In this document: piece by piece, positions 35,543 through 44,468 of the stretch
How the letters are laid out: each line of letters begins with the position of its first letter
How positions within the stretch are numbered: the first letter of the stretch is position 1
Assembly: GCF_002902085.1 (NCBI RefSeq)
Contig: NZ_PPQR01000134.1
Span: forward strand, 4,873 to 50,529
Length of the DNA stretch: 45,657 nt
Direction: 5' to 3'
Source of the DNA: Staphylococcus simiae
Lineage (GTDB): Bacteria; Bacillota; Bacilli; Staphylococcales; Staphylococcaceae
Notes under the pieces: generated by a model
What the model saw: only the letters and a program-made list of their open reading frames with translations
Database searches by the model: none
What the model was told of the DNA's origin: nothing
Position numbers and translations under genes: made by a program

Positions 35543-35932
35543 ATGGAATTCTCATTATCAGCAATAGAACAAGCACACCAACAATATACTGGTGTCGACT
35601 TTCCAAAGTTATTTACAGCATTTAAAGATATGGGTATGACGTACAATACTGTCAATATTCAAAAAGGTATTGCGACATATATTCATCCAATGGAAGAAGA
35701 TATTATTGCTGAATCAGTTAAAGCCAATGCTAAGATAGCAGATAACGCTGATGTCAAAGTTGTACAAGATGTATTAATTAGGCACCAACAAGGGCAAACT
35801 GATTTTGCAATATTTTGTAATGAAATGGCACAAGCAGGTATCTACAAATGGTTAATTGATATTAATCAAGGTACGTGTACGTATCTAGATTTACAAGACA
35901 ACGCTATCGTTTCTGAACAAATACCACAATAA
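35543..35932 (+). CDS. DUF1398 family protein
   Basis: 129 aa soluble protein. The text around MGMTYNTVNIQKGIATYIHP and the KWLIDINQGTCTYLDLQDN tail resembles DUF1398, sometimes misnamed phage envelope protein. There is no membrane helix or catalytic signature. AAAGGAG is 9 nt before the ATG. It sits alone between the amidohydrolase (divergent) and the tat genes; the Fur box at 35978 is downstream of it, so it is probably not part of the iron regulon. Function is unknown. Confidence 0.82.
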   Translation: MEFSLSAIEQAHQQYTGVDFPKLFTAFKDMGMTYNTVNIQKGIATYIHPMEEDIIAESVKANAKIADNADVKVVQDVLIRHQQGQTDFAIFCNEMAQAGIYKWLIDINQGTCTYLDLQDNAIVSEQIPQ

Positions 35933-35977
35933 CTCGGCTAATAAGATAATATTTTTAATATTTGCGTAAATTTTCAT

Positions 35978-35992
35978 TGATAATCATTATCG
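35978..35992 (+). promoter_or_regulatory. Fur box upstream of tatAC
   Basis: TGATAATCATTATCG matches the 7-1-7 Fur consensus TGATAATNATTATCA in all but the last base. TTGATA inside it can act as a -35 with TACAGT 17 nt later, so Fur binding would cover the promoter. It lies 50 bp before tatA. Confidence 0.85.
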
Positions 35993-36042
35993 TTAGGTAT
36001 ACAGTAATACTATACATTACGTAAGAAGTGAGGTGGATGAAC

Positions 36043-36258
36043 ATGTTAGCAAATACTTTTGTCTTAGGTATTACAGGTCCTACAAGTTTAGTTGTGATTA
36101 GTATTATCGCATTAATTATTTTTGGCCCTAAAAAATTACCACAATTTGGACGTGCCATAGGTTCTACTTTAAAAGAGTTTAAATCAGCAGCTGATGATTT
36201 AGATAAAGATTCTCATGACACACCCAGTAAGGAATCCAAACAACAGCGAGAACACTAG
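36043..36258 (+). CDS. tatA: Twin-arginine translocase subunit TatA
   Basis: 71 aa from the ATG at 36043, which has GAGGTGG 6 nt upstream. Upstream in-frame GTG/ATG codons overlap that SD. A single N-terminal helix (about 13-28) is followed by the [20 protein letters not shown] amphipathic helix diagnostic of TatA, and a charged tail. It forms the Tat pore with TatC. The Fur box and the neighbouring Tat substrate EfeB point to an iron-uptake role. Its 3' end overlaps tatC by 44 nt. Confidence 0.95.
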   Translation: MLANTFVLGITGPTSLVVISIIALIIFGPKKLPQFGRAIGSTLKEFKSAADDLDKDSHDTPSKESKQQREH

Positions 36259-36961
36259 TGACTATCATTCTTTACTTGAGCATTTTAGTGAATTACGTCA
36301 ACGCATTGTTACGATATTAGTGTTCTTTGTAATCTCAGTAGTGATTGTCTATATTTCATCATTTTGGTGGATGACTTCATTCATTTCATACATTACGCGT
36401 GCACATGTCGTACTTCATGCCTTTTCTTTTACTGAGATGATTCAAATATATGTCATGGTTATATTCTTTATTGCGCTTTGTTTGGTATCACCTGTCATTT
36501 TTTATCAATTGTGGTCTTTTGTGTCACCAGGACTACATCGTCACGAACGTCGTTTTATCTATAAATACAGTATTTTTAGTGCACTGTTATTTATTGTTGG
36601 AGTGGTGTTTGCCTTTTATATCGGCTTCCCACTTATTATTAACTTTTCTTTAAAATTATCAGCCACATTACATATTGATCCAGTTATTGGCTTTAAAGCT
36701 TATCTTGTTGAATTGATACGTTGGCTGCTCGTCTTTGGTGTGTTGTTCCAATTACCTATTCTTTTTATGGGCTTAGCCAAATTTGGACTTATTGATGCAC
36801 ATGCGCTAAAACATTATCGTAAGTATATTTACTTTGCTTGTTTTGTGACTGCTAGCATTATTGCACCACCAGACTTAACATTAAATATTTTATTAACCTT
36901 ACCACTTATCTTATTATTTGAGTTTAGTATGTTAATCGTCAAAATAACTTATAGACAATAA
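36215..36961 (+). CDS. tatC: Twin-arginine translocase subunit TatC
   Basis: 248 aa with six helices, the normal TatC plan. Conserved parts are HFSELRQRI near 23-31, [20 protein letters not shown] near 91-110, and the late [15 protein letters not shown]. It recognises twin-arginine signal peptides. The start lies 44 nt inside tatA, with no clear SD, so its translation probably depends on tatA. The next in-frame start is well inside the protein, so the ATG at 36215 is the only reasonable choice. A hairpin follows at 36966. Confidence 0.95.
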   Translation: MTHPVRNPNNSENTSDYHSLLEHFSELRQRIVTILVFFVISVVIVYISSFWWMTSFISYITRAHVVLHAFSFTEMIQIYVMVIFFIALCLVSPVIFYQLWSFVSPGLHRHERRFIYKYSIFSALLFIVGVVFAFYIGFPLIINFSLKLSATLHIDPVIGFKAYLVELIRWLLVFGVLFQLPILFMGLAKFGLIDAHALKHYRKYIYFACFVTASIIAPPDLTLNILLTLPLILLFEFSMLIVKITYRQ

Positions 36962-36965
36962 CAAT

Positions 36966-37018
36966 AGGACTAACACATTAGAGAGTGCATTAACCTTCTC
37001 TACTAATGTGTTAGTCCT
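36966..37018 (+). terminator. Long hairpin after tatC
   Basis: A perfect 16-bp stem AGGACTAACACATTAG/CTAATGTGTTAGTCCT, extended inside by AGAG/CTCT. The downstream T-tract is poor (TAAAAATTG), so it may be a stability hairpin rather than an efficient terminator. Confidence 0.65.
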
Positions 37019-37040
37019 TAAAAATTGTCATTATCAACAT

Positions 37041-37071
37041 AAAAAAACAGGCCATCACGGCCTGTTTTTAT
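37041..37071 (-). terminator. efe operon terminator
   Basis: An 11-bp stem AAAAACAGGCC/GGCCTGTTTTT with loop ATCAC. On the minus strand seven T follow. It overlaps the stop codon of the FTR1 gene and can also stop tatC transcripts. Confidence 0.9.
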
Positions 37072-38783
37072 TTTTTACGTTTAAGTAAGACGAAGCATGC
37101 GATGCATACAACGTAAATCACTTGTGCTAATACTGTTTCATAACTTGGATAGAATCCTAACCAATTAATCGTTGGTAAACCTTCTATACCATGTCTTGGC
37201 ATAACACCTAGTAATTGTAATTTTTGAATACTAACACCTAACATTTTGAATGCCATCACAAAGATTAATATAGATAGCACTCTGAAAATGTAGAAAATAG
37301 GGATTAATTTAATAATAAATCTAAATAGTAAAGCGAAAATAATGAGTATAACGATAGCTAAGGCAATACCAATAACAAAATCTTTAGTTGCCAATTCGCC
37401 TACCATACCCATGTAGAAAATAATCACTTCTACACCTTCACGTAAGACAGAAATCAGCCCAATCGTAGCTAATAGTATTAAGTTTCCATTACTTATAGCA
37501 TTTTGATACATTTGTTTAATCATATCGTTCCAACGTTTTGCATTAGAGCGATTATGCATCCAAATACCAACAACAAACATTAATACTACGGCAACAATGC
37601 CTAAGCCTGCTTCCATACCTTCACGTAAAATACCACTATTGCCTAATGTTTGAACAAACACTACGGCTAACGCAATACTTAAAATTAAACCTACAAGCGC
37701 ACCACTAATGACGCTTGCTGTACCTTTAGTATCTTTAACATTACGTGTCATGGTAGTTAGTGTCATGACAATAAGTAACACTTCTAACCCTTCACGTAAG
37801 AAGATAATCATCACATCAACGAATGAATAACTATGTCCAACCGTATCTTTAATTTGGCTATTTATTTCTTCCAAGCCACCTTTAATACGGTCTTTATTGG
37901 AATTATCTAAGACACTTTGATAGTAAGGAATTTTATCCTCAATTTTAGTATACAGTGCACCATCTTTAGTTTGAATTTTACCTTCTACATAAGGCCAAAT
38001 TTGTATGAAATGACTAAGTGCTGTATCTGCTTGAGATAAATTATTATCATCGATGGCCTTAATCGCTTTGTCTAATTCATCATTAAGTTGTGTCACTTTA
38101 TATTTACTATCATTTTTACTGTTTTGCTTTTTATCTACGTTATCAATACTTGACTTGAATGTTGTCCAAGCATTTTTCACCTTATTCGTATCTAATGGTT
38201 CTTTTTGAACTGCTACTCTCAATTGCATAAGCGCAACTTCAATTTGACCATATTGATTAGCATCATAATTACGAATAACTGTTTCATTACTCGTCCAAAT
38301 TTGATTCAAACTCGTATTTAAACTTTCTAATTCATTCTTATCTTTATCTTTAATTGCTTTTTTCATAGCTTTATCTTTAGCATCAACTTGTTGTTGTAAT
38401 TCTTTAATTTTAGAAGATGCATCTTTACTATCTAGCTTTTCTTCATAAGCAATTAATGATTTAGTTAAATCTGACAACTTATCTTGTTGTTGTGATGTAC
38501 TTTTAGCTTTCTCTAATGCCTTTACATCTTTTTTAACAGCTTTGCCTTGTTTATTGTCTTTAACTTTTAAATTATTAATATCTGTTGATACTTGTTTAAT
38601 CGCTTTTTCTTTGTCAGCTGTTGATGCTTTGTCGTCACTAATTGTAGACTTAGCATCTGTAATTGTACTGTAGACATCACTAATGGATTGTGCCTTAACA
38701 ACATGACCATCTGTTGGAATCATACTATATGACACAAGGATGATCATTAATGTCATGACTATTTTAGTCAAATAATGTTTCAC
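37068..38783 (-). CDS. efeU: FTR1-family iron permease with extracytoplasmic N-terminal domain (FepC/EfeU)
   Basis: 571 aa. A signal-like helix (about 8-22) precedes about 290 residues of Lys/Asp-rich helical, coiled-coil-like sequence outside the membrane. A seven-helix FTR1 domain follows. The iron-binding REGxE motifs are REGLE (330-334), REGME (387-391) and REGVE (448-452). Classical EfeU has only the permease part; the extra N-terminus is the staphylococcal form. It starts at GTG with GGAGG 8 nt upstream, 20 nt inside efeB. Third gene of the Fur-controlled operon, importing iron delivered by EfeM/EfeB. Confidence 0.93.
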   Translation of the reverse strand: MKHYLTKIVMTLMIILVSYSMIPTDGHVVKAQSISDVYSTITDAKSTISDDKASTADKEKAIKQVSTDINNLKVKDNKQGKAVKKDVKALEKAKSTSQQQDKLSDLTKSLIAYEEKLDSKDASSKIKELQQQVDAKDKAMKKAIKDKDKNELESLNTSLNQIWTSNETVIRNYDANQYGQIEVALMQLRVAVQKEPLDTNKVKNAWTTFKSSIDNVDKKQNSKNDSKYKVTQLNDELDKAIKAIDDNNLSQADTALSHFIQIWPYVEGKIQTKDGALYTKIEDKIPYYQSVLDNSNKDRIKGGLEEINSQIKDTVGHSYSFVDVMIIFLREGLEVLLIVMTLTTMTRNVKDTKGTASVISGALVGLILSIALAVVFVQTLGNSGILREGMEAGLGIVAVVLMFVVGIWMHNRSNAKRWNDMIKQMYQNAISNGNLILLATIGLISVLREGVEVIIFYMGMVGELATKDFVIGIALAIVILIIFALLFRFIIKLIPIFYIFRVLSILIFVMAFKMLGVSIQKLQLLGVMPRHGIEGLPTINWLGFYPSYETVLAQVIYVVCIACFVLLKRKK

Positions 38784-39993
38784 CTAGGTAGCCTCCCTTT
38801 TTCACTCCAGGTAATACTAAGAAAGATGCCGAAGCTCTATGTGTGATGTATTCATTTAACTTATCATTTCTACCTAAGTTGTTTTGGATATCTATAAATT
38901 GTTGTGGCGATTGTTGAAATGCAATAAATATTAATCCAGTTTCAAAATTACCTGTTCTTTCATCTGTACCATCAATATAATTATAAGCGCGACGTAAAAT
39001 AGATGTGTTCGCTTCTTTAGCTAATCTAGCATGCGCATCTTTATCAATGACAAGCTCTCCATTGCTATCTTTTGCTTTTAAATCTATCTCATCAAATTCT
39101 TTACCACCAGTTAAAGGTGCCCCTGATTGACGCTTACGCCCGAAAGTAGCTTCTTGCTCTTCTAATGACGTACGGTCCCAAGTTTCAATATGAATTTGAA
39201 TACGACGTACGATACAATAGGTACCTTGTTTAGCCCAACCATCTTTAATAAAGACATAATCTTTAAGTTCATTATTCTTTCTTGGATTAATTGTACCATC
39301 TTTAAAAGCCATTAAATTCCTTGGTGTTTCTTTACCTTTGGCTGAGATGAAACCTGATTGAGACCATCGAACTTTGACTATATCTCTAAAAGGACGCACT
39401 AAATTGTGTACGGCATGAAATGATACTTGTGAATCATTAGAACATGCTTGAATCATAATATCCCCATCACTATAATCTTCTTCTAATTGATCATTAGGGA
39501 AATGAGGTAAATCTTTAAAATCTTTAGGAATCTTACTTGAAAGTCCAATTTTCTTCATCATCGATTTACTAACACCAAACGTGATGGTTAACTTATTGGC
39601 ACTAAGACTCATTGCTTCACCAGTATCTACAGGTGGCATCAAAGGATTTTTGCCACCTTTTTCTACTGCGTCACCGTCCATCATTCTATCTGCCATCTTC
39701 GTCCATTCTTTAAACATCTCTTTGACTGCGCTTAAATTTTTATCTTTTAAGTCTAAAGCTACAAAGTTACATGTTTTTTGTGTTGGTGTTGTAATTCCAG
39801 ATTGTACCTTGCCATAGAATTCATAGGCATCTTTATCAGTATCTTCTGGTGTATCAAACATCGATTTAAAAGACCAAACACTACCTACACCACTGGCACC
39901 TATAGCAACACCAGCACCACCGACACCTAGCATCTTCAAAAAAGAACGTCTTGAATAACCAGTTTCTTCTTTGTGGTCATCTTCTTTCATCAT
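38764..39993 (-). CDS. efeB: Tat-exported Dyp-type heme peroxidase EfeB (FepB)
   Basis: 409 aa. The twin-arginine signal SRRSFLKM (14-21) with a Gly/Ala-rich hydrophobic stretch fits export through the adjacent TatAC. The Dyp peroxidase domain carries the GxxDG region as AFKDG (229-233), so the first Gly is Ala here, while the catalytic Asp232 is kept. The probable heme-ligand His321 is in DAHARLA. It is thought to act on ferrous iron or heme outside the membrane in EfeUOB systems. Its ATG overlaps the efeM stop by 4 nt. Confidence 0.94.
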   Translation of the reverse strand: MMKEDDHKEETGYSRRSFLKMLGVGGAGVAIGASGVGSVWSFKSMFDTPEDTDKDAYEFYGKVQSGITTPTQKTCNFVALDLKDKNLSAVKEMFKEWTKMADRMMDGDAVEKGGKNPLMPPVDTGEAMSLSANKLTITFGVSKSMMKKIGLSSKIPKDFKDLPHFPNDQLEEDYSDGDIMIQACSNDSQVSFHAVHNLVRPFRDIVKVRWSQSGFISAKGKETPRNLMAFKDGTINPRKNNELKDYVFIKDGWAKQGTYCIVRRIQIHIETWDRTSLEEQEATFGRKRQSGAPLTGGKEFDEIDLKAKDSNGELVIDKDAHARLAKEANTSILRRAYNYIDGTDERTGNFETGLIFIAFQQSPQQFIDIQNNLGRNDKLNEYITHRASASFLVLPGVKKGGYLGETLFD

Positions 39994-40844
39994 TCTGTAA
40001 TCACAGCCATTTTACTTAAAGGTTCACCAAGTGAGTTGACAGCATCTGCAAATTCTTTACGATCTTTTTTAGACACTTTTTCGAATGATTCATAACCACC
40101 ATTACCATCTTTGTACTTATCTAATAAAGCATTGACTTTATCAAAGTTCTTTTGAATGTCGTTACTTAATTTTTTATCTTTTTTCTCTAAAGCTGGTTTA
40201 AATAATTCGTAAATCTTTTGTGCACCTTCAATATTCGCTTTGAAGTCATATAAATCCGTATGTGAATAAATTTCTTCTTCACCTGTTATTTTAGAAGTTG
40301 ATACTTCATTTAATAAGTCTACTGAACCTTGTAGCATTAATTTTGGCGTGATGTCTAAAGTATCTGCTTTCGCATGTAATTCTTTAGTATCTTTTAATAA
40401 TTGATCTGCATCTTTTTTAGTTGTATCATCGATTTTATTATCTTCATATAAAGATTTTTCGATTTTATGATACCCTGTCCATTCATCTTCTTTCTTTTCT
40501 TCTTTCATATCAGCTAAACGTGCATCGATTTTAGGGTCTAAATCACCAAATGCTTCAGCAACAGGTTCTGAGCGTTCGTAATACATACGTACTTTAGGAT
40601 ATAGTTCTTTCGCTTTATCCATGTCATCATCTTTGATAGCTTTAACAAATTTTTCAGTTCCTTTTAAGAATTCATTTAACTGTTCATCAGTATATTTATC
40701 ATAAGCTTTCGTTGCTTGTTTTAATTCTGCTTTAGTACTGTCATCTTTTTTAGATGAGTCTGAAGATTCTTTTTTACTGTCGTCATTACCACATGCTGCA
40801 ATTAATAATGTTGATGCTAATAATACCGTTGTTAATTTTTTCAT
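39990..40844 (-). CDS. efeM: Iron-uptake lipoprotein EfeM (FepA), imelysin-like
   Basis: 284 aa. The lipoprotein signal ends LLIAAC with Cys18. A Ser/Asp/Lys linker (20-40) is followed by a helical imelysin/M75 domain with the HxxE motif His126-Lys-Ile-Glu129 (GYHKIEKSL), the proposed metal site. The cupredoxin domain of EfeO is lacking, so this is the EfeM form. It would bind iron at the membrane surface and feed the FTR1 permease. First gene of the operon; it has a consensus promoter with a perfect Fur box and a leader of about 160 nt. Confidence 0.94.
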   Translation of the reverse strand: MKKLTTVLLASTLLIAACGNDDSKKESSDSSKKDDSTKAELKQATKAYDKYTDEQLNEFLKGTEKFVKAIKDDDMDKAKELYPKVRMYYERSEPVAEAFGDLDPKIDARLADMKEEKKEDEWTGYHKIEKSLYEDNKIDDTTKKDADQLLKDTKELHAKADTLDITPKLMLQGSVDLLNEVSTSKITGEEEIYSHTDLYDFKANIEGAQKIYELFKPALEKKDKKLSNDIQKNFDKVNALLDKYKDGNGGYESFEKVSKKDRKEFADAVNSLGEPLSKMAVITE

Positions 40845-40992
40845 CTGGACACCTCATCAATTTTTAAAAATTTAATTATCAATCATATATGTATTATTAC
40901 AATGTTCATTGAGAAAGTTATATACTCTCTCAATACCGCTATAACCTTTGAATAAAGTAGTCAAAGTTATTATGCTAGTTAAATTGTGCGAC

Positions 40993-41041
40993 TGATAATC
41001 ATTATCAAAGTAATTATATGGTTAACATAGAATAGTGTCAA
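40993..41041 (-). promoter_or_regulatory. efe operon promoter with perfect Fur box
   Basis: On the minus strand a fully consensus sigma-A promoter: TTGACA (41036-41041), 17 nt, TATAAT (41013-41018). TGATAATCATTATCA at 40993-41007 matches the 7-1-7 Fur consensus exactly and sits over the predicted +1. Iron-loaded Fur should shut the operon tightly. The 160-nt leader holds an ATTGAGA/TCTCAAT hairpin at 40908-40934. Confidence 0.92.
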
Positions 41042-41071
41042 CAACAGTTTTGATTTTTTAAAATTTAGTAA

Positions 41072-41105
41072 AAAAATTAAAAAACAGCGCTCTATTAGAA
41101 CACTG
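41072..41105 (-). terminator. Terminator of GNAT gene
   Basis: On the minus strand CAGTGTTC and GAGCGCTG pair fully with two G-U pairs around loop TAATA, followed by TTTTTTAATTTTTTT. Confidence 0.85.
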
Positions 41106-41127
41106 CTTGTCATGTCATTATTAATAT

Positions 41128-41670
41128 TTATAGTTGATATTCCGATTTCAACAAACTAAAGACATAGCTTGATGAAAATTGTCCATTAAGTAATTCGTCT
41201 TGTCGTAATACGCCTTCTTCAGTGAAACCCAGTCGCCTCGGAATCGCTTGGCTTTTAAAATTATTTACTGCAGCTCTAATTTCAACACGATTCAAACGAA
41301 GTTCTGTAAAGCAATAGTTAATCAGCGCTTGTGTTGAGACAGTCATAATACCCTGTCCTTCAAATTGTTGCGCTAAATAATAACCAATAGATGTTCGTTT
41401 ATTCGTACGATCGATATAGTGTAGTCCTATGACACCAGCTAGTTGACCATCGTACCATATACCATAATGCACACCATTATCTTGATTATATTGTTGGATC
41501 GCACCCCTGATAAATACTTCACTGTCTGATGGTTCTTTAGTTAACGGCACCCAAGGCAACCATTGTCCAAGTGTTTCACGCGAATTATCTACCAATTCAA
41601 ATAATGCATTCGCATCTGCTAATTCTAATCCTTTTAGACTGATATGGTCATTCACTTCTAATTCAAACAT
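41128..41670 (-). CDS. GNAT N-acetyltransferase (RimJ/RimL-like)
   Basis: 180 aa. The acetyl-CoA-binding region reads IGYYLAQQFEGQGIMT (about 91-106), a version of the Q/RxxGxG/A loop. LNRVEIRAAVNNFKSQAIPR followed by RLGFTEEGVLRQ is typical of the ribosomal-protein-serine/alanine acetyltransferase group. The acceptor may be a protein N-terminus or a small molecule. AGGGG precedes the ATG. Monocistronic, between the efe promoter and the TetR gene, with no obvious partner. Confidence 0.9.
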   Translation of the reverse strand: MFELEVNDHISLKGLELADANALFELVDNSRETLGQWLPWVPLTKEPSDSEVFIRGAIQQYNQDNGVHYGIWYDGQLAGVIGLHYIDRTNKRTSIGYYLAQQFEGQGIMTVSTQALINYCFTELRLNRVEIRAAVNNFKSQAIPRRLGFTEEGVLRQDELLNGQFSSSYVFSLLKSEYQL

Positions 41671-41774
41671 GCTACCATCCCCTTCATGATTTTGAAAGTC
41701 ATGTAAATTGTTATTATTTTAACATGTTTATTTACTGTTAACGACATTTCTTGTTAATTCGCTGCAGTCATTTA

Positions 41775-42338
41775 TTATTTAAAAACTGAAGTATAAATTT
41801 TATCCATAATTCCAGCAACTTCTTCAACAGTTTCTGGTCTACCACGGTTAACCCAATCTTGCAAAACACCAAATATCGCATTGCTTAAAAAAATAACTAA
41901 GAAATATTTCTCTTTAGTAGATAAATGTTGTGTACGAACAATAGGAATGATGCTTACTTCAATATTAGCTTGTAACGTTTTCTTCACTTGTTGTCTTATT
42001 AATTCTGAACCTCTATCCGAAATTAATAACAGTATGATTTCTCCTTCTTGTTGCCAAAAATTTAATAGGGTCATAAAAAATGCTTTTCTCGATGAATTTA
42101 GTTGATTTAGTATCACACGTTTCCCTTTAGCCATCACTTCATGTTGCAATTTAATAATCAAATCATTTTTATCTTTATAATGTAGATAAAACGTTGCACG
42201 ACTCACACCGGATTGCTGACAAATATCTTTAATCGCAATGTCATCAAACGACTTATCTAGCAATAATTCTAATAAGCCTTGGCGTATTTTGTGCTTAGTT
42301 TTAACGATTCTTGTATCCGTAAATTGCTGTTCATCCAT
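41775..42338 (-). CDS. TetR/AcrR-family transcriptional regulator
   Basis: 187 aa from the ATG at 42338, preceded by GGGGATACT. The frame is open to 42362 but without an SD. The HTH is clear: IRQGLLELLLDKSFDDIAIK, then DICQQSGVSRATFYLHYKDK (about residues 20-58). The C-terminal domain is hydrophobic and helical. It is divergent from the ABC exporter genes with 137 bp between, so it probably represses them and responds to an exported compound. Confidence 0.92.
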   Translation of the reverse strand: MDEQQFTDTRIVKTKHKIRQGLLELLLDKSFDDIAIKDICQQSGVSRATFYLHYKDKNDLIIKLQHEVMAKGKRVILNQLNSSRKAFFMTLLNFWQQEGEIILLLISDRGSELIRQQVKKTLQANIEVSIIPIVRTQHLSTKEKYFLVIFLSNAIFGVLQDWVNRGRPETVEEVAGIMDKIYTSVFK

Positions 42339-42430
42339 AGTATCCCCACTTTTGTTGTACATTTTATATGTAAATGTCTAGTTATATTAATTTTATACTA
42401 GCAAGCAAATAATTTTGTCTTATACTCATA

Positions 42431-42460
42431 GTGACATTTATTTTACACAGTGTCTATTAT
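42431..42460 (+). promoter_or_regulatory. Candidate promoter of ABC exporter
   Basis: GTGACA (42431-42436), 18 nt, TATTAT (42455-42460), 16 nt before the ATPase start. The imperfect palindrome CTAGTTATATTAATTTTATA followed by CTAG (42378-42401), midway between the divergent genes, is a possible TetR operator. Confidence 0.5.
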
Positions 42461-42475
42461 CAAGGAGGTTTAAAT

Positions 42476-43204
42476 ATGGTAAACGTAACTGCACGATTAA
42501 CACATGCCAATAAATCGTATAATAAACAACCCATTTTAAAAGATATTTCTATCGAAGTTGAACAAGGACAAATTTTAGGTCTAATTGGGCCAAGTGGTTC
42601 TGGTAAAACAACGACAATTAAATGCTTATTAGGTATGGAAAAATTAGATAGTGGACAGGCTGACATTTTTGACCAGCGTATTCCTAATCGACAAATCTTA
42701 TCTCGTATTGGTTATATGGGGCAAACAGATGCCTTATATAGTGGATTAACAGCTAAAGAGAATCTAACATTTTTTGGTAAACTATCAGGTTTACATGGTC
42801 AAAGCCTTACTACTGCTATAAACAGCAATTTAGAATTTGTTCAACTTACAAATGCCTTAAACAAAACAGTTTCAACATTTTCAGGTGGTATGAAACGTCG
42901 TTTATCATTAGCTATCGCGCTATTACAAGATCCTGAGTTGATTATTTTAGACGAACCTACTGTTGGAATTGATCCAAGTTTACGAAAGTCCATTTGGCAA
43001 CAATTAAAATCCTTTGCCCAACAAGGCAAGAGTATCATCGTTACAACACATGTGATGGATGAAGCTGAACGTTGTGATCAAGTGGGCTTAATTATCGATG
43101 GTACACTCTTCGCACTAGGATCACCAGATGACTTAAAGCAACAATTTAACGCTGACACAATTGAAGAAGTATTTTTAAAAGCAGAAGAAGGTGACCAATC
43201 ATGA
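42476..43204 (+). CDS. ABC transporter ATP-binding protein (drug-export type)
   Basis: 242 aa from the ATG at 42476, with AAGGAGG 7 nt upstream; the frame is open to 42431 but that overlaps the promoter. Walker A GPSGSGKT at 38-45, signature FSGGMKRRLS, Walker B LIILDEPTVGIDP and H-loop TTHVMDEAERC. This is the DrrA/CcmA-like type that works with ABC-2 permeases. It overlaps the permease gene by 4 nt (ATGA). Likely exports a toxic compound or lipid; substrate unknown. Confidence 0.94.
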   Translation: MVNVTARLTHANKSYNKQPILKDISIEVEQGQILGLIGPSGSGKTTTIKCLLGMEKLDSGQADIFDQRIPNRQILSRIGYMGQTDALYSGLTAKENLTFFGKLSGLHGQSLTTAINSNLEFVQLTNALNKTVSTFSGGMKRRLSLAIALLQDPELIILDEPTVGIDPSLRKSIWQQLKSFAQQGKSIIVTTHVMDEAERCDQVGLIIDGTLFALGSPDDLKQQFNADTIEEVFLKAEEGDQS

Positions 43205-44295
43205 GATTAAACGCCATTATCATAAGAGTATTAACTGAATTATTAAGAGACAAACGTACACTCGCTTTAATGTTCTTAGCACCTCTTTTCATCTTGACAC
43301 TGATGTATTTTATTTTTAATAGTAATGAAGATACATCTCTAAGATTAGGTGTCACTGACAATATTCCACACAATATCACGGAACAAATGAAACATAAAGA
43401 TTTAGACATCATCGATATCAATCATATTGATAGTGACAAAGCAACGATTGAAGATCACGACCTTGATGCATTGATAACTAAAAATGATCATAAACTTGAG
43501 GTCACATATACCAATGAAGACCCTAGTAAGACACAGACGCTTAAACAATTAACGGCTCAAGCACTTCAAAAAGATAAAATGCACGATATCAAGTCAATCA
43601 TCAATCAATTACCTAAGCAAATGACATCCAAGGCACAAAGTAACAATAATCAATTAACAATGGCTAATCATTATTTATATGGTGACGCAGATAGTACTTA
43701 TTTCGATAAAATGTTTCCTATATTAATGGGATTCTTCGTTTTCTTTTTCGTCTTTTTAATTTCTGGTATTGCCTTATTAAGAGAACGGACAACTGGTACT
43801 TTAGAACGTTTATTAGCAACATCTGTAAAACGTAGCGAGCTAGTATTTGGATATTTAGCAGGTTATGGTTTATTCGCTATTATTCAAACTTTAATCATTG
43901 TACTATTTTCCATATATTTATTGAAAATTGACTTAGCCGGTCCACTATATTTGGTATTAATCGTTAATATTTTATTAGCATTTACAGCATTAACAATGGG
44001 TATCTTTGTTTCTACTTTTGCTAATTCTGAATTCCAAATGATACAGTTCATTCCATTAATCGCTGTACCGCAAGTATTCTTTTCAGGTATTTTCCCACTT
44101 GAGAATATGACGCCATGGCTAGCAAACTTAGGCTATCTATTTCCACTAAGATATGCTGGAGATGCATTAACTAACATTATGATCAAAGGGCAAAGCTGGC
44201 AAAATATATGGATTGATTTATTAGTATTGTTTGTATTTATTACCATTTTTACAGTACTAAACATCATTGGCTTGAAACGCTATCGTAAAGTTTAA
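43201..44295 (+). CDS. ABC-2 family export permease
   Basis: 364 aa. Helix 1 at about 22-40 is followed by an extracytoplasmic domain of about 130 residues rich in Asp/His/Lys, and then five helices (about 175-360). The segment LLRERTTGTLERLLATSVKR preceding SELVFGY is the hallmark of the YhgE/DrrB-type ABC-2 permeases. It forms a transporter with the preceding ATPase, and the start codons are coupled (ATGA). No strong terminator is seen after it; a weak TCAGAC/GTCTGA pair lies at 44350-44401. Confidence 0.92.
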   Translation: MRLNAIIIRVLTELLRDKRTLALMFLAPLFILTLMYFIFNSNEDTSLRLGVTDNIPHNITEQMKHKDLDIIDINHIDSDKATIEDHDLDALITKNDHKLEVTYTNEDPSKTQTLKQLTAQALQKDKMHDIKSIINQLPKQMTSKAQSNNNQLTMANHYLYGDADSTYFDKMFPILMGFFVFFFVFLISGIALLRERTTGTLERLLATSVKRSELVFGYLAGYGLFAIIQTLIIVLFSIYLLKIDLAGPLYLVLIVNILLAFTALTMGIFVSTFANSEFQMIQFIPLIAVPQVFFSGIFPLENMTPWLANLGYLFPLRYAGDALTNIMIKGQSWQNIWIDLLVLFVFITIFTVLNIIGLKRYRKV

Positions 44296-44468
44296 ATATC
44301 AAAACAGCTACTGCCAAAAGCTTAACTATAAGTGTGAAATTTTTTATATCAGACTTTTCTATTTAAATTAAATTCAATATCAAGCTTCTTCAATATGTCT
44401 GATTTTTCAAAATTGTATTTAATGAACGCATTAACAGTGCTAAAATGCTGTTAAAGGGGGCTAAGACA

